This document shows positions 39,323-50,687 of a stretch of 64,000 nucleotides of DNA, piece by piece. Location: NCBI RefSeq assembly GCF_003026815.1, contig NZ_PYOG01000002.1, positions 124,001 to 188,000 on the forward strand, read 5' to 3'. The stretch is from Photobacterium damselae. Its GTDB lineage: Bacteria > Pseudomonadota > Gammaproteobacteria > Enterobacterales > Vibrionaceae. A program made the position numbers and the translations under genes. Position 1 is the first letter of the stretch. Each line of letters opens with the position of its first letter. The notes beneath the pieces were generated by a model that saw only the letters and a list, made by a program, of their open reading frames with translations, was not told the DNA's origin and made no database searches.

Positions 39323-39338
39323 TGTGATCTAAATCATA
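39323..39338. promoter_or_regulatory. CRP-binding site upstream of raiA/hpf
   Basis: TGTGATCTAAATCATA matches the CRP palindrome TGTGATCTAGATCACA at 14 of 16 positions, including the perfect TGTGA half and spacer. Its centre is about 80 bp before the raiA/hpf start. cAMP-CRP control of raiA is known in E. coli; here it is inferred from the site. Confidence 0.7.
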
Positions 39339-39533
39339 AAATTAAATTGTAACTAATTTGTTGATAAATAAGGTTTCTTGCTCTATTTGTAAGCGAATTT
39401 AATATTTACTTAATCATGATTCTCAATATTGATATAAAAAACATAGAAATCAGATGATGTTTGTATTCGTTAAGTTTGATTTATGTATTTATTTTGTATT
39501 ACTCAATTTTAGTAATCAATGATCTCAAATTAT
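39339..39533. other. Intergenic AT-rich stretch between raiA/hpf and tcyP
   Basis: Within the 337-bp gap, besides the CRP site and the tcyP terminator, I see no gene or convincing motif; the sequence is very AT-rich. Confidence 0.4.
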
Positions 39534-39566
39534 AAAAAAACCGCTATAAGTGGATATAGCGGTTTG
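39534..39566 (-). terminator. Intrinsic terminator of tcyP
   Basis: On the minus strand aaaccgctata-tccact-tatagcggttt, 11-bp stem, followed by a long T-tract (seven As on the plus strand). Confidence 0.92.
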
Positions 39567-39588
39567 ATTTATTAATCTGATGTGATTG

Positions 39589-40983
39589 TTATGCTAGATG
39601 GGTTGGCGACGAATCAGTCTCTTCATCTTGTTGAAATACCTTCTCATCATATTGGCCTAATAATCGAGAGGTAATTGTTCCTGCTGTCATTGAGCCACTT
39701 ACATTAATTGCGGTACGTCCCATATCAATTAAAGGCTCAATTGAAATTAATAGACCAGCTAAGGCAACAGGCATATTAAGTGTTGATAATACAATCAGAG
39801 CCGCAAATGTTGCACCACCACCAACACCTGCAATACCAAATGAACTCACGGTGACTACGGCAATAAGCGTTAGCATAAAGCTAGGGTCGAGAGGATTAAT
39901 ACCTACTGTAGGTGCAATCATTACCGCTAACATTGCAGGGTAAAGGCCCGCACAACCATTTTGGCCCATTGTTGCACCAAACGATGCTGAAAAGTTCGCT
40001 ACACCATCACTATTGCCCAATTGTTTTACTTGCGTCTCAATATTTAGAGGAATGGTTCCTGCGCTAGAACGAGACGTGAAAGCAAATGTTAGTACAGGAA
40101 GTATCTTCTTAATATAACGAATTGGGTTTACACCAACAGAGCTAACCAAGACGAGGTGCATAACCAAAATTAACGCTAACCCCACATAAGATGCAGCAAC
40201 AAAGCTAATTAAGTTTAAGATATCGTGATAGTTAGAGCCTGCAACAACTTTACTCATAAGAGCCAAAACACCATATGGCGTTAAGTTCAGAACCATACGA
40301 ACTAGAGCACGAACTACTTCTTGTACAACATGAATAAATTTCTCAAAACTTGCACCCAGTTCTGGTTGAGTACGGATAACCGTTAAACCAGCAACGCCGA
40401 TAAAGGCTGAGAAAATAACAACGGCGATAGTTGATGTTGGACGAGCACCTGCTAAATCAGCAAATGGATTACTCGGGAAGAAAGAGATCACCATATCAGC
40501 AAAAGATAAGCTTTCAACAGATGTTAGACGTGTTTGTAGAGCTTCACCACGAGCGATCTCACGAGCACCTTGAACAATACTATCAGCAGATAAGCCAAAT
40601 AAATGAGTAACTAAAATACCGATTAATGCTGATGCTGCTGTTGTTGCTAACAAAATACCAATAGAAAGACCTGAAATTTTACCTAAAGATCCTGAGTCTT
40701 TCACTTTGATGATAGCGCCAATAATCGAAACCATGATGAGTGGCATAATGATCATTTTTAGTAAGCTAACGTAGCCTGCACCCACAATATTAACGTAGTT
40801 AAGGGTTTGGTTAATCGCTTCTGAACCGCTACCGTAAACAAATTGTAAACAAGCACCGAAGATAACACCCAAACCTAAACTGATAAATACACGACGAGAC
40901 AGTGTTTTTTCAGCTCGTTGTTGTTGGTATAGCAGCGCAATGAGAAGCGCAAAAATAATTAAGTTTACGATGGGATAGATCAT
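39589..40983 (-). CDS. tcyP: L-cystine symporter of the DAACS family
   Basis: 464 residues, colinear with E. coli TcyP/YdjN (463). A secondary transporter of cystine in the inner membrane. Family motifs: SLLKMIIMPLIMVSIIGAI, TFAFTSRSSAGTIPLN (the serine-rich hairpin), SFGATMGQNGCAGLYPAMLAV, GIAGVGGGATFAA and LIDMGRTAINVSGSMTAG. Eight TM helices and two hairpins. Start preceded by a weak SD. Monocistronic; unusual inverted repeat lies upstream. Confidence 0.95.
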   Translation of the reverse strand: MIYPIVNLIIFALLIALLYQQQRAEKTLSRRVFISLGLGVIFGACLQFVYGSGSEAINQTLNYVNIVGAGYVSLLKMIIMPLIMVSIIGAIIKVKDSGSLGKISGLSIGILLATTAASALIGILVTHLFGLSADSIVQGAREIARGEALQTRLTSVESLSFADMVISFFPSNPFADLAGARPTSTIAVVIFSAFIGVAGLTVIRTQPELGASFEKFIHVVQEVVRALVRMVLNLTPYGVLALMSKVVAGSNYHDILNLISFVAASYVGLALILVMHLVLVSSVGVNPIRYIKKILPVLTFAFTSRSSAGTIPLNIETQVKQLGNSDGVANFSASFGATMGQNGCAGLYPAMLAVMIAPTVGINPLDPSFMLTLIAVVTVSSFGIAGVGGGATFAALIVLSTLNMPVALAGLLISIEPLIDMGRTAINVSGSMTAGTITSRLLGQYDEKVFQQDEETDSSPTHLA

Positions 40984-41119
40984 AGTGCCGACCTTAGTAT
41001 TTTGTGTCTGAATTTAGGCATCCTACTTCAGAAATGTTGGCGATTATCTTGATTCTGAGTGGGAATTTTCTCTGTAATTTGTATGCATCATAAGAGGGGG
41101 ATCACAAAAAACGGTAGTC

Positions 41120-41178
41120 TTTTTAATACTTTTAGATATAAGAAAAAGCTATTCCATATATCTAAAAGTTATTAAAAA
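41120..41178. repeat. Long imperfect inverted repeat upstream of tcyP
   Basis: Two ~21-nt arms (41120-41140 and 41157-41178; tttttaatacttttagata... against tatctaaaagttattaaaaa) pair with a single 1-nt bulge across a 16-nt loop. Strongly AT-rich. It lies in the 329-bp gap between the tcyP start and the ElyC terminator; it could be an operator, a transcript end, or a remnant. Confidence 0.75.
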
Positions 41179-41239
41179 CAGGTGGGAAGAAAATATTTCT
41201 CTTTGTCTTTCTCAAAACAGAAAAAGTAGTAATTATAAA

Positions 41240-41274
41240 AAAGCCAATATGGAAAATACGCATATTGGCTTTAC
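41240..41274 (-). terminator. Intrinsic terminator of elyC
   Basis: aaagccaatatg / catattggcttt, 12-bp stem, 9-nt loop; followed by TTTTTTAT on the minus strand. Confidence 0.9.
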
Positions 41275-41312
41275 ATTATTGCAACATCAGTTTTGCTGCG
41301 GTGGGCGCTTAA

Positions 41313-42149
41313 TTATTGAGCGGTTTTGCTGTCTTGTTCGAGATCGTGAACATCAGATACAGCGGATTGTGGTTTTTCAACGTGCTCTTGAACTAAGGCA
41401 TCACGAAGACGCTGCCAAATTTGTCCCATTCGTTCATGCCAGTATCGTTCCGACTGTTCTAAATATTTAGAGCTTGGTGCATAGCGGACCCATGGTTGCT
41501 CAATTTTATTACTGGCCAAAAAGTTTGTTGGTGCTGGGATTGGGTTTAACCCAGCTTGATGGAATTCGTATAAGGCGCGTGACATATGGCTAGCTGATGT
41601 TACTAACACCAGATTCTTATCACCGACAACAGAGGCCGCTTGAAACGCCTCTTCCCACGTATCCTTGGCCGTTTCGAGTAGTAATATGTCCGCTTTATTA
41701 ACATCTAATGCTAAGGCAACTTTTGCCATCATACGAGCATGACTAATATCTGAACCGCCGCCATAACCCGATAAAATGAGTTTTGAGCCAGGATACATAC
41801 GATAAATACGAATACCTTCAACTAAACGCATTAATGCAGCGCGCGATAATTGCGAAGTAATAGGAAACGCATTGTCAATAACATGACCTGCACCTAACAC
41901 CATAACGTAGTTAACTGGCGTAGAATGCGGTATAAAGGGAGCATTCTGCTTCTCTAAGGGACGCAGTAAACTGGTGGATATTGGCTGAAAGGAGAGCAGT
42001 AAAATTCCTAACAGTGACGCAGTAATAAATCCTCCAGCGAGCCCCTTACGACGGGTAAACCAAAGTAGATATAAGCCAATAAAGCCGATTATAAGTAGGG
42101 CTGGTAGTGGCATTAATAGTGTGGAAAGCAATTTTTTGAGTTCAAACAT
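41313..42149 (-). CDS. elyC: DUF218 envelope protein ElyC
   Basis: 278 residues (E. coli ElyC 259). Two N-terminal TM helices (MPLPALLIIGFIGLYLLWF, FITASLLGILLLSFQPIS) and a DUF218/YdcF domain on the periplasmic side (VMVLGAGH, LILSGYGGGSD, ETAKDTWEEAFQAASVVG, LVTSASHMSRALYEF). In E. coli ElyC supports peptidoglycan and ECA synthesis at low temperature. The neighbourhood elyC-cmoM-mukFEB is that of enterics. It is divergent from cmoM. Confidence 0.92.
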   Translation of the reverse strand: MFELKKLLSTLLMPLPALLIIGFIGLYLLWFTRRKGLAGGFITASLLGILLLSFQPISTSLLRPLEKQNAPFIPHSTPVNYVMVLGAGHVIDNAFPITSQLSRAALMRLVEGIRIYRMYPGSKLILSGYGGGSDISHARMMAKVALALDVNKADILLLETAKDTWEEAFQAASVVGDKNLVLVTSASHMSRALYEFHQAGLNPIPAPTNFLASNKIEQPWVRYAPSSKYLEQSERYWHERMGQIWQRLRDALVQEHVEKPQSAVSDVHDLEQDSKTAQ

Positions 42150-42271
42150 GAAAGAGTAGTCCGAAAATTCAGCAATTGAGCTTTAAATAGCATCACAAGC
42201 CTTTATTCCTTGAGCGCTTGTGAGAAAATAAAAGACATTTTTTATAATCGCTATCATAACGTAAAGCAGAC

Positions 42272-43069
42272 GTGATCAAAGACCGAAATTTTGATGATTT
42301 AGCGCAAAAATTTGCGAAAAATATATATGGGACTGCCAAAGGCGAAATTCGACAAACCGTCGTTTGGCAGGATATTGAACAGATCTTAGCAGAGCTTAAG
42401 AGCGAAACGCCACTACAAGTGTTGGATGCTGGAGGTGGTTTAGGTCAGTTGTCGCAGCGCATCGCCGAGTTGGGTCATCATGTTACTTTATGTGATCTTT
42501 CTAGCGAAATGCTGAATTTAGCCGAGCAAGAAATTGCTAAAAATGGTTTGCTTGAGCAATATCGTTTAGTTCATTGTCCAGTACAAGAGGTTGGACAATT
42601 TATAGAGCAACCTGTTGATCTGATTCTTTTTCATGCAGTAATGGAGTGGTTAGTTGATCCAATTAGCGCTTTGAGCGGTTTATTGGAACAAATCAAGCCT
42701 GGCGGTGTCATTTCAGTCATGTTTTATAACTACCATGGGTTACTGTTTAAGAACCTTATCTGTGGCAATTTAACGCATATCGAAGAAGGTATGCCGCATC
42801 GTAAGCGATTTAAGCTTCAGCCACAAAAAGGGATCAGACCAGAGGAAGTTTATCAATGCCTTGAAGATGCTGGTTTAGAAATTATGGGGAAAACGGGTGT
42901 TCGTACTTTCCATGATTATATGCAAAAGCATCGTTTAGGTGATTATACATTTGAACAAGTTCTTGATATGGAACAGAAACTGTGTCGTCAAGAACCGTAT
43001 TTATCTCTAGGTCGTTATATACATGTCTATGCGCGTAAGCCTAGCGATAACGATTTAGTGGAAGCATAA
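42272..43069 (+). CDS. cmoM: tRNA 5-carboxymethoxyuridine methyltransferase CmoM
   Basis: 265 residues from GTG (E. coli CmoM/SmtA 261). Methylates cmo5U34 to mcmo5U in tRNA with SAM. N-terminal DRNFDDLAQKFAKNIYGTAKG, SAM-binding VLDAGGGLGQLSQRIAELG, LCDLSSEML and LILFHAVMEWL motifs match E. coli along the length. Upstream of mukF by 18 nt, in the order cmoM-mukF-mukE-mukB. Confidence 0.95.
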   Translation: MIKDRNFDDLAQKFAKNIYGTAKGEIRQTVVWQDIEQILAELKSETPLQVLDAGGGLGQLSQRIAELGHHVTLCDLSSEMLNLAEQEIAKNGLLEQYRLVHCPVQEVGQFIEQPVDLILFHAVMEWLVDPISALSGLLEQIKPGGVISVMFYNYHGLLFKNLICGNLTHIEEGMPHRKRFKLQPQKGIRPEEVYQCLEDAGLEIMGKTGVRTFHDYMQKHRLGDYTFEQVLDMEQKLCRQEPYLSLGRYIHVYARKPSDNDLVEA

Positions 43070-43087
43070 CAGCAATAAGGACAACGG

Positions 43088-44410
43088 ATGAGTGAAGTTA
43101 CCCAGACCGTTCCTGAGTTGGTACATTGGGTTAAGCAAAATGAATTTGCGATTAACCTCCCAACTGAGCGGCTGGCGTTCTTGTTGGCGATTGCTGTCTT
43201 AAGCGGTGATCGCTTCGATGAAGAACTAGGGGAAGGAGAACTGATCGATGCATTCCGCATAGTTAGTGATCTATTTGGACAAACCAAAGAAACTCTAGCC
43301 TTTCGTGCCAATAACGCCATAAATGAGCTGGTGCGTCAGCGTTTAATTTCGCGCTTTACCAGTGAAATCACCGATGGAGCAAGCATATATCGCTTAAGTC
43401 CATTGGCATTGGGTATTACTGATTATTATGTTCGTCAGCGTGAATATTCGACCTTGAAACTGTCTATTCAGTTAGCCATGGTTGCTGATGAAATTAATAA
43501 AGCAGCAAAATCAGCCCAAGAAGATGGTGATATCAAACATTGGCGTCAAAATGTCTATGCCGTGTTGAAATTCTCAGTTGCTGAAATTTTTGACCGTATT
43601 GATTTAAATCAGCGCACCATGGATGAGCATCAGCAGCAAGTGAAACTCGATATTGCTGAGCTATTGAATAAAGACTGGCGTGCGGCAATTTCAAGTTGTG
43701 AAACGTTACTTGATGAGACATCAGAAACGCTTCGTGAACTTCAAGATACGTTGCAAGCGGCGGGAGATCAGCTCCAGACTCAATTGTTAATCATTCAAGA
43801 ATCGACTCAAGGTCGTGAAGAACTGGATTTTGTTGATGGGATGATTTTTATCCTACAAATGAAACTGGATCGAATTATTAGCTGGGGTCAGCAAGCGATT
43901 GATCTCTGGATTGGCTATGACCGTCATGTGCACAAATTTATTCGTACCGCGATTGATATGGATAAAAACCGTGCCTTTAGTCAGCGCCTACGCCAATCTG
44001 TGACGGACTATTTTGATAATCCATGGCTACTTACTTACGCCGATGCAGATCGCCTTGTCGATATGCGAGATGAGGCTTTGATACTGCGTGATGATGAAGT
44101 CACAGGTATTGTCCCTGGTGAGTTAGAGTTTGAAGAACTGGATCTGGTTAATGATGAATTAGCTGATCGTGTTGCTGAAATGCTCAGTGCGCACAAAGCA
44201 ACGGGTGCTCCAATTAATTTAAGTGCGCTACTTAAAGACTACTTAACACAGCATCCGCTAGCTTATCATTTTGATCTTGCACGCATTGTTATCGATCAGG
44301 CGGTACGAATGGGTTATTCAGAAGATGATTTCAATGCCATTCAGCCAGATTGGGAAGCCATTAATGACTACGGAGCCAAGGTACAAGCCAATGTCATCAA
44401 CAAATATTGA
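43088..44410 (+). CDS. mukF: Condensin kleisin subunit MukF
   Basis: 440 residues, the same as E. coli MukF. The kleisin of the MukBEF condensin: an N-terminal winged helix and four-helix dimerisation part ([22 protein letters not shown]), helical middle (~115-290) and a C-terminal winged helix that binds MukB heads. Its 3' end overlaps mukE by 20 nt. Confidence 0.97.
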   Translation: MSEVTQTVPELVHWVKQNEFAINLPTERLAFLLAIAVLSGDRFDEELGEGELIDAFRIVSDLFGQTKETLAFRANNAINELVRQRLISRFTSEITDGASIYRLSPLALGITDYYVRQREYSTLKLSIQLAMVADEINKAAKSAQEDGDIKHWRQNVYAVLKFSVAEIFDRIDLNQRTMDEHQQQVKLDIAELLNKDWRAAISSCETLLDETSETLRELQDTLQAAGDQLQTQLLIIQESTQGREELDFVDGMIFILQMKLDRIISWGQQAIDLWIGYDRHVHKFIRTAIDMDKNRAFSQRLRQSVTDYFDNPWLLTYADADRLVDMRDEALILRDDEVTGIVPGELEFEELDLVNDELADRVAEMLSAHKATGAPINLSALLKDYLTQHPLAYHFDLARIVIDQAVRMGYSEDDFNAIQPDWEAINDYGAKVQANVINKY

Positions 44411-45140
44411 AGAATTTATGCCTGAAAAGTTGGCAAAAGCAATTGCTAACCCACTTTTCCCTGCACTAGATAATGCGCTTCGCTCTGGTCGACATATTTC
44501 AAGTGAAGATCTGGATAATCACGCATATCTTATTGAGTTTGAAACAGAACTTTCAATGTTCTATAAGCGATATAATGCTGAACTTGTCCGTGCACCGGAA
44601 GGGTTCTTATATCTACGTCCACGTTCAACATCATTGATTGGTCGTTCAGTTTTGTCTGAAATTGATATGTTGGTGGGTAAAGTACTGTGTTTCTTGTATC
44701 TGAGCCCAGAGCGCTTAGCTCACGAAGGTATTTTTACGAACCAAGAGCTGTTTGATGAATTAGTCTCATTGGCTGATGAACAAAAGCTAATGAAGCTGGT
44801 AACAAACCGCGCAACAGGTTCAGATCTTGATCGTGAAAAACTGTACGACAAAGTAAAAACATCTCTTCGTCGACTACGTCGTATCGGTATGTTGATTCCT
44901 ATTGGCGAAAACGGCAAGTTCCGTATCAGTGAAGCGGTATTCCGTTTTGGTGCTGATGTACGTACTGGTGATGATATCCGTGAAGCGCAATTACGTCTAA
45001 TTCGTGATGGCGAAGCGGTTGTCCATCAACAAGAGCCAAGCCAGTCAAGTTTACTGGATGATCAAGATATGACAGATGAGGCTGATAACGGTCAGCAGCA
45101 ACTCGATATGTCGACTGAGGAGCAGGAGAGTAACATTTAA
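44391..45140 (+). CDS. mukE: Condensin subunit MukE
   Basis: 249 residues from [21 protein letters not shown], matching the E. coli N-terminus; upstream in-frame starts lie inside mukF. Two winged-helix domains ([63 protein letters not shown]). Acidic Gln-rich tail (~230-249), longer than in E. coli. Stop overlaps mukB ATG by one base. Confidence 0.97.
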   Translation: MSSTNIEEFMPEKLAKAIANPLFPALDNALRSGRHISSEDLDNHAYLIEFETELSMFYKRYNAELVRAPEGFLYLRPRSTSLIGRSVLSEIDMLVGKVLCFLYLSPERLAHEGIFTNQELFDELVSLADEQKLMKLVTNRATGSDLDREKLYDKVKTSLRRLRRIGMLIPIGENGKFRISEAVFRFGADVRTGDDIREAQLRLIRDGEAVVHQQEPSQSSLLDDQDMTDEADNGQQQLDMSTEEQESNI

Positions 45141-48100
45141 TGGAACGCGGTAAGTACAAATCGCTCACCATGGTCAACTGGAACGGCTTCTTTGCGCGTA
45201 CTTTTGATATCGATAATTTGGTGACAACACTTTCTGGTGGTAATGGTGCGGGTAAGTCTACGACTATGGCGGCCTTTATTACCTCTTTGATCCCCGATCA
45301 AAGTTTACTTCATTTCCGAAATACAACCGAAGCGGGCAGTGCAACAGCCTCTCGCGATAAAGGTTTGCACGGTAAGTTAAAGCCAGGTGCCTGTTATTCG
45401 GCATTGGATGTCGTAAACTCAAAAAATCAACGTTTGATCTTTGCCGTTAAGCTACAGCAAGTTGCTGGACGTGATAAGAAAGTTGATATTAAGCCGTTCT
45501 TAATTCAAGGCTTACCATCACATATCAAACCAACTGAAGTCTTGATTGAAACGGTTTCTGAGAACCAAGCACGTGTTCGCCAGATCAATGAAGTGAAAGA
45601 CAAAGTTGCTGAGTTTGAAGGTGTTCAGTTTAAAACATTTAATTCAGTAACCGACTATCATGCGCAGATGTTTGAATTGGGTGTTCTACCTAAGAAACTG
45701 CGCAATAGCCAAGATCGCTCTAAGTTCTATCGCTTAATTGAAGCCTCATTATATGGTGGTATTTCAAGTGCGATCACTCGTTCATTGCGTGATTATCTGT
45801 TGCCTCATAACTCAGGTGTTAAGAAAGCGTTCCAAGATATGGAAGCAGCATTGCGTGAAAACCGCATGACACTTGAAGCAATTAAGATCACTCAAAGCGA
45901 CCGTGATTTATTTAAGCATTTGATCACAGAAGCAACAAATTATGTTGCAGCTGATTATATGCGCCATGCTAATGAGCGTCAGAAAAAATTAGAAACCACA
46001 TTAAATCTTCGTCGTGAAATGATGGGTTCTCGTCAAACGCTAATCGATCAACAGACAACACTGAACAATATGAGCTCAGAGTTGGGTGAGTTGAGCGATA
46101 ATGAGCAAGCTCTTGAGCAAGATTATCAAGCAGCGTCGGATCATTTGCAGTTAGTGCAAACAGCCGTACGTCAACAAGAGAAAATTGAACGTTACCGTGA
46201 AGATTTAGAAGAGCTAAATGAGCGTCTTGAAGAGCAAGTTATGGTGGTGGAAGAAGCCGCTGAACAACTTGCTATGGCAGAAGAACAAGCTCAGCTAACA
46301 GAAGAAGAAGTTGATAGCTTAAAAACTCAGCTTGCAGATTATCAACAAGCTCTTGATATGCAGCAAACTCGTGCTTTGCAATATCAACAAGCGATTCAGG
46401 CGTTAGAGAAAGCGCGTGATTTATCAGGTGATCATCAATTATTACCTGATCAAGCACCACCATATCTGCAACAACTAACGCAAGAACAAGATAAGCAGAC
46501 AACAGCATTACTTGCGCTTAAACATAAACTGGATATGTCATCTGCGGCAGCACAACAGTTTGATAAAGGTTTGGCGATTGTTACCACGATTGCTGGTGCA
46601 GTTGAGCGAACTAATGCCGGTGTTAAAGCTCGTGAGTTGTTAGCAAAAGCCCGTGAGTTACGCTCAGTAGTGGAACGTGGTGAACAGCTAAAATCACAAT
46701 ATCGTGATCTTGAACGTAGTGTTCGTAATCAACAGCAAGCGACAGAACAAGCTCAAGCTTACCAAAAGAAATTCATGGTTGTGCTGGATGGTGAAATGGC
46801 GCTGGCTCAAGAACAAGAGCGTCATGAAGCGACACTTAAGAGTCTAGAGCAAGATCAAGCTGCATTGGTTGAGCAACGTAATGAATTGCGCCATCAAGAA
46901 CAGCAGCTGTCGGCAAAAATTACCGAATTAGAAGCGAAGGCTCCTGCATGGATTGCCGCGTCTGATGCATTAGAAAGACTTGCAGAGCAGTCAGAAGCAG
47001 AACTTGATAGCAGCCAGGCTGTTATGGAAGCGATGCAAAAAACGCTAGATTCAGAGCGCACAGCAAGCAGCAATCGTGATCAACTGGCTGCACGTAAACA
47101 GCAACTTGATAACGATATTGAGCGTTTAGCCCAGCCTGGCGGTAGCGATGATTCACGTTTACGTGCACTTGCAGATACGTTAGGCGGTACTATGCTGTCT
47201 GAAATCTATGACGATATCACTATTGATGATGCGCCATATTTCAGTGCGATGTACGGTCCGGCTCGTCACGCGATTGTTGTTCCAGATCTACAAGGTATTA
47301 AAGATAAGCTGATTGCTCTTGATGACTGTCCAGATGATCTTTATATCATTGAAGGTGATGCTGATGCCTTTGACGATAGTGGCTTTGATGTAGATGAGTT
47401 AGAAGATGCTGTTTGTGTTCATCTTAACGATCGTCAACTGCGTTATTCTCGTTTCCCTAAAGTACCATTATTTGGTCGAGCGGCGCGTGAGCAGCGTTTA
47501 GAGACACTACGTGAAGAGCGTGATCAGGTTGTTGAAGATCATGCTAAAGCGTCATTTGATTCACAAAAACTTCAGCGTTTGTACCAGAGCTTCAATAGCT
47601 TTGTAGCAACACATATGGCGGTTGCATTCTTACCAGATCCTGAAGTTGAGTTAAAATCTGCGCGTGAGCAACGCAATCAAGCTACACGTCAACTTGCAGA
47701 TTCTCAAGCTCAAGAGCAGCAACAGCGTTCACAATTGGCTGCTGCTCGCGAAGGTTTAGCGTTACTCGGTAAATTGTCCCCTGTGGCTAATTTATTAGAA
47801 GACGACACCATTAAGCCTCGTTTTGCAGAGGTTGAGCAGCAACTTTCTCAGATGGATGAAGCCTTTATCTATCTAGAGCGTCACGGCAAATCTTTATCTG
47901 AGCTGGAAAACCTAGTCTCGGCATTAGATGCTGACCCTGAGCAGTTTGATGCACTTCAAGCCAGTTATGCTCAAGCCGATCAGAAGTTACAAGATCTAAA
48001 AGCATTGATCTTTGCTATTGCAGATTTAGCTGAACGTCGTCACTACTTTAGCTATGCCGATTCTGTTGATCTTCTGAACAAGAGCTCTGAGCTAAATGAA

Positions 48101-49600
48101 CAGCTAAAACTGAAGCTTGCTGCTGCTGAAAAAGAGCGTAACCGTAACCGCGAAAGCTTAAAACAGACGCGTTCTCAGATGAACCAATATAATCAACTAT
48201 TGGCATCATTAAAGAGTTCGCATCAAGCTAAACTGGAAACCGTGCAAGAGTTTGAACGTGAACTGCATGAGTTAGGTGTTCGTGCGGATGTGGAAGCTGA
48301 AGAACGTGCACGTATTCGCCGTGATGAGCTTAATGAACGACTACACAGTTCTCGTAACCGTCGCAGTCAGCTTGAGAAATCCATCACCTCGATTGAACTT
48401 GAAATGAAGTCTTTGGCTAAGCGTTTACGCAAAGTGGGTAAAGACTATCAAGACGTACGTAAGTTAGTCGTTCAAGCGAAAGCGGGATGGTGTTCTGTTC
48501 TACGTCTAGCGCGTGAAAGTGATGTTCAACGCCGTCTGCATCGTCGTGAAATGGCTTATATGTCAGCTGATGAGCTGCGTTCACTATCCGATAAAGCGTT
48601 AGGTGCACTACGTCTTGCTGTTTCTGATAATGAAGAGTTGCGAGATGCACTGCGAGCGTCAGAAGATGTTTCTCGTCCAGAGCGTAAAGTTCTATTCTAT
48701 ATCGCTGTTTATCAACATCTGCGTGAGCGTATTCGTCACGATATTATTCGTACCGATGATCCGGTTGAAGCGATTGAAGAGATGGAAGTGGAACTGGCGC
48801 GTTTAACCGATGAGTTAACAGCCCGTGAACAGCGTCTAGCGATCAGTTCTGACTCTGTTGCTAATATTATTCGTAAGACGATTCAACGTGAACAAAATCG
48901 TATTCGTATGCTAAACCAAGGCCTACAGAATATTTACTTTGGTCAGGTTAATGGCGTTCGCTTGAATGTGAAAGTACGTGAAACACACGAAGCACTTCTT
49001 GCGGGTCTATGTGAACAAAAAGATCAACACAATGATCTGTTTGGAAATCAGCGTTTGTCGTTCTCAGAAGCGATGGCAAAACTGTTCCAGCGTTTAAATC
49101 CACATATCGATACAGGACAGCGTTCACCTCAAACATTAGGTGAAGAGCTACTTGATTACCGTAACTACCTTGAGCTTAGCATTGAGGTTAATCGTGGTAC
49201 TGATGGTTGGCTACAAGCAGAATCTGGTGCGCTATCAACGGGTGAAGCCATTGGTACGGGTCAGGCAATTCTATTGATGGTTGTTCAAAGCTGGGAAGAA
49301 GAGTCTCGTCGCTTACGTGGTAAGGATATTATTCCTTGTCGACTACTGTTCTTGGATGAGGCTGCGCGATTGGATGGTAAGTCTATTGCGACCTTGTTTG
49401 AACTGTGTGAGCGTCTTGATATGCAGTTATTGATCGCGGCACCTGAAAATATCAGTCCAGAGAAGGGTACAACCTACAAGCTGGTTCGTAAGATCTTTAA
49501 AGATCGCGAGCACGTGCATGTTGTTGGTTTACGTGGCTTTGGTAATGAACCTAAGAGTCAAGATAAGGTTCAAACATTACTTGATTTAGATCCGGCATAA
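45140..49600 (+). CDS. mukB: Chromosome condensin ATPase MukB
   Basis: 1486 residues, the same as E. coli MukB. SMC-like: N-terminal head with Walker [10 protein letters not shown] (33-41), two long coiled-coil arms (about 280-650 and 790-1200) around a hinge (~660-770, [22 protein letters not shown] region), and the C-terminal head with [20 protein letters not shown] and Walker [14 protein letters not shown]. It compacts and helps segregate the chromosome. The terminator follows closely. Confidence 0.98.
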   Translation: MERGKYKSLTMVNWNGFFARTFDIDNLVTTLSGGNGAGKSTTMAAFITSLIPDQSLLHFRNTTEAGSATASRDKGLHGKLKPGACYSALDVVNSKNQRLIFAVKLQQVAGRDKKVDIKPFLIQGLPSHIKPTEVLIETVSENQARVRQINEVKDKVAEFEGVQFKTFNSVTDYHAQMFELGVLPKKLRNSQDRSKFYRLIEASLYGGISSAITRSLRDYLLPHNSGVKKAFQDMEAALRENRMTLEAIKITQSDRDLFKHLITEATNYVAADYMRHANERQKKLETTLNLRREMMGSRQTLIDQQTTLNNMSSELGELSDNEQALEQDYQAASDHLQLVQTAVRQQEKIERYREDLEELNERLEEQVMVVEEAAEQLAMAEEQAQLTEEEVDSLKTQLADYQQALDMQQTRALQYQQAIQALEKARDLSGDHQLLPDQAPPYLQQLTQEQDKQTTALLALKHKLDMSSAAAQQFDKGLAIVTTIAGAVERTNAGVKARELLAKARELRSVVERGEQLKSQYRDLERSVRNQQQATEQAQAYQKKFMVVLDGEMALAQEQERHEATLKSLEQDQAALVEQRNELRHQEQQLSAKITELEAKAPAWIAASDALERLAEQSEAELDSSQAVMEAMQKTLDSERTASSNRDQLAARKQQLDNDIERLAQPGGSDDSRLRALADTLGGTMLSEIYDDITIDDAPYFSAMYGPARHAIVVPDLQGIKDKLIALDDCPDDLYIIEGDADAFDDSGFDVDELEDAVCVHLNDRQLRYSRFPKVPLFGRAAREQRLETLREERDQVVEDHAKASFDSQKLQRLYQSFNSFVATHMAVAFLPDPEVELKSAREQRNQATRQLADSQAQEQQQRSQLAAAREGLALLGKLSPVANLLEDDTIKPRFAEVEQQLSQMDEAFIYLERHGKSLSELENLVSALDADPEQFDALQASYAQADQKLQDLKALIFAIADLAERRHYFSYADSVDLLNKSSELNEQLKLKLAAAEKERNRNRESLKQTRSQMNQYNQLLASLKSSHQAKLETVQEFERELHELGVRADVEAEERARIRRDELNERLHSSRNRRSQLEKSITSIELEMKSLAKRLRKVGKDYQDVRKLVVQAKAGWCSVLRLARESDVQRRLHRREMAYMSADELRSLSDKALGALRLAVSDNEELRDALRASEDVSRPERKVLFYIAVYQHLRERIRHDIIRTDDPVEAIEEMEVELARLTDELTAREQRLAISSDSVANIIRKTIQREQNRIRMLNQGLQNIYFGQVNGVRLNVKVRETHEALLAGLCEQKDQHNDLFGNQRLSFSEAMAKLFQRLNPHIDTGQRSPQTLGEELLDYRNYLELSIEVNRGTDGWLQAESGALSTGEAIGTGQAILLMVVQSWEEESRRLRGKDIIPCRLLFLDEAARLDGKSIATLFELCERLDMQLLIAAPENISPEKGTTYKLVRKIFKDREHVHVVGLRGFGNEPKSQDKVQTLLDLDPA

Positions 49601-49640
49601 CCTAAGGTTTTATCGTTTTTAAATTAATAAGTTAAATAAT

Positions 49641-49670
49641 AAAAGGTCAGCGAAAATGCTGACCTTTTTT
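49641..49670. terminator. Intrinsic terminator of mukFEB
   Basis: aaaaggtcagc / gctgacctttt, 11-bp stem, 6-nt loop, TTTTTT tail; also usable from the minus strand. Confidence 0.93.
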
Positions 49671-49754
49671 ATACCTTCTATATATCCAAATTGATTTTAA
49701 GCTGGTGGAATCATAGTAGATAGTATTTAGTTATTATCTCAATAAATAGAATAA

Positions 49755-50687
49755 TTACTTTTTGAGAGGGGTTAAGTTCTGGCAAAAGCTTTGCTCTAAT
49801 TCATCTAGCCAAGCATAACGTTTGGTATAGAGCTTTCTCTTATTACGATTTAATTGACTCAGGTCTTTTCGTTCTGGCTGAGTTGGAACAAGATAAAAGC
49901 TCTTATCAATTTGAATTGCTCCATATTCCTGCCAATAAGCATCGTAATCAAAAGTAACAATACTACTGCGTTTTCGACCGATATAACGCCATGACTTATA
50001 AATATGACCTTGATTACTAATACCATATATGTGAGTAACGTTAAGACATCGGGCAAGCATTAAAGCAAACTCTAAAATCAAAGCCTTAGGGCGTAATCCA
50101 TGACAACTCTTAGTAAGACTTTTAATGACTTGCTGACGATTTTCGATGCCTTCATTAGGCCCCTGAATAACGCCAATATACATAGTTCGATAGGGTGTCG
50201 TTTCAAAGTTTACGGTGGTTGCGTAAACTCGATTCCCTTCGCTATCGAGTAACGATAATCCTAAAGAACCTTCTCGCTGCTGACCTCGATTAATAAACAG
50301 ACGATAAATATTTTCTTCTTGATCAGTCACTTCAGCAAGTTGGTAGCCATCAGCGGTAAAAATAGCAGGGAGTGCATCGGCATGGAAATTATGTTGTAGA
50401 AACTGGAAATGTTGTTGAACCGAACTCACCCGACGCTGAGTGTTCCATTTTGCGCAGATATAGGATTTAAATGGCTTTTTTATGATTTTTGGGTGAATTG
50501 ATAAAACAGGTGATAGTGTTTCATTATCAAACGTTTGAAGCAGATTCTTAATGGTTTTTTGGTGCATTAATCCCCAGAATTTAAAACGTACATCTTGGCG
50601 TACTTTTTTAAATCCAGTGCTATCTGCATGGAGATTTTGTGACAAAATACAAAGCTGTTTATAAGTAGAAGAATGAAGAGATGACAT
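49755..50687 (-). CDS. VirK/YbjX-family (DUF535) protein
   Basis: 310 residues. Family pattern: FKFWGLMHQKTIKNLLQTF, QHFQFLQHNFHADALPAIF, LGLSLLDSEGNRVYATTVNF, YIGVIQGPNEGIENRQQVIKSLTKSCHGLRPKAL, then HIYGISNQGHIYKSWRYIGRKRS. DUF535 proteins (Shigella VirK, Salmonella YbjX) are linked to virulence and membrane-stress resistance, and their biochemistry is not settled. Low GC; the first gene on the left side of the accessory segment. No TM segment seen. Confidence 0.85.
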   Translation of the reverse strand: MSSLHSSTYKQLCILSQNLHADSTGFKKVRQDVRFKFWGLMHQKTIKNLLQTFDNETLSPVLSIHPKIIKKPFKSYICAKWNTQRRVSSVQQHFQFLQHNFHADALPAIFTADGYQLAEVTDQEENIYRLFINRGQQREGSLGLSLLDSEGNRVYATTVNFETTPYRTMYIGVIQGPNEGIENRQQVIKSLTKSCHGLRPKALILEFALMLARCLNVTHIYGISNQGHIYKSWRYIGRKRSSIVTFDYDAYWQEYGAIQIDKSFYLVPTQPERKDLSQLNRNKRKLYTKRYAWLDELEQSFCQNLTPLKK

